This document shows, in pieces, positions 5,850 through 5,859 of a stretch of 5,859 nt of DNA. The translations under genes and the position numbers were made by a program. The notes below the pieces were generated by a model that saw only the letters and a list, made by a program, of their open reading frames with translations, made no database searches and was not told the origin of the DNA. This stretch comes from Chloroflexota bacterium (GTDB lineage: Bacteria; Chloroflexota; Limnocylindria; Limnocylindrales; CSP1-4): positions 1 to 5,859 of the forward strand of contig JACDBP010000177.1 in the NCBI GenBank assembly GCA_013694835.1, given 5' to 3'. How positions within the stretch are numbered: position 1 is the first letter of the stretch; each line of letters starts with the position of its first letter.

Positions 5850-5859
5850 TCAGCGCTAC
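5850..5859 (-). other. Edge remnant upstream of cdaR, possible end of cdaA
   Basis: These ten bases read GTAGCGCTGA in the mRNA sense. A TGA at 5852-5850 directly abuts the cdaR GTG and a TAG sits at 5858-5856. Either could be the stop of an upstream gene, by family context a CdaA-type diadenylate cyclase. Too little sequence is present to show which, and no Shine-Dalgarno is visible here. Confidence 0.25.

Noticed and set aside
1..5859. Mobile element, defence system, CRISPR or transferred island
   Set aside because: All five genes are housekeeping, co-directional and similar in composition. No transposase, terminal inverted repeat, spacer array or att-like site is visible.

Overview
The window is a densely packed, GC-rich stretch (a sampled line counts about 67% G+C) with all five genes on the minus strand, so the operon reads from high to low coordinates. 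In transcription order it holds cdaR (4527-5849), glmM (3193-4527), glmS (1319-3145), acpS (726-1313) and the 5' part of an NAD(P)HX dehydratase gene, nnrD (1-729, cut by the window edge). No tRNA, rRNA, CRISPR array, insertion sequence, integrase or phage gene is visible, and the large plus-strand open frames are antisense shadows of these genes.

The order cdaR-glmM is the second half of the widespread cdaA-cdaR-glmM cluster, which links c-di-AMP synthesis to cell-wall precursor supply. cdaA, the diadenylate cyclase gene, should lie just beyond the right edge; only 10 bases of that upstream region are present. glmS follows glmM after 47 nt, so the enzymes for fructose-6-P to GlcN-6-P (GlmS) and GlcN-6-P to GlcN-1-P (GlmM) are adjacent. 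AcpS (activation of acyl carrier protein) and NnrD (repair of hydrated NAD(P)H) are housekeeping genes that often sit together and appear to be co-transcribed here.

The junctions are tight. cdaR/glmM overlap by 1 nt (TGATG), acpS/nnrD by 4 nt (GTGA), and glmS/acpS are 5 nt apart. This implies one polycistronic unit with translational coupling. Only glmS has its own clear Shine-Dalgarno sequence, placed immediately after a small GC hairpin in the 47-nt gap. That gap is too short for a glmS ribozyme.

The host is a high-GC bacterium. A CdaA/CdaR-type cluster followed by glmS-acpS-nnrD, with Actinobacteria-like composition, suggests an uncultured Chloroflexota lineage. A deep-branching Actinomycetota is possible. 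This is inference from gene order and composition, not from a search. I see no novel system. The points most worth a second look are the roughly 60-residue C-terminal extension on AcpS, the Pro/Ser/Thr-rich tail on CdaR, and small hairpins or repeats at three gene junctions.
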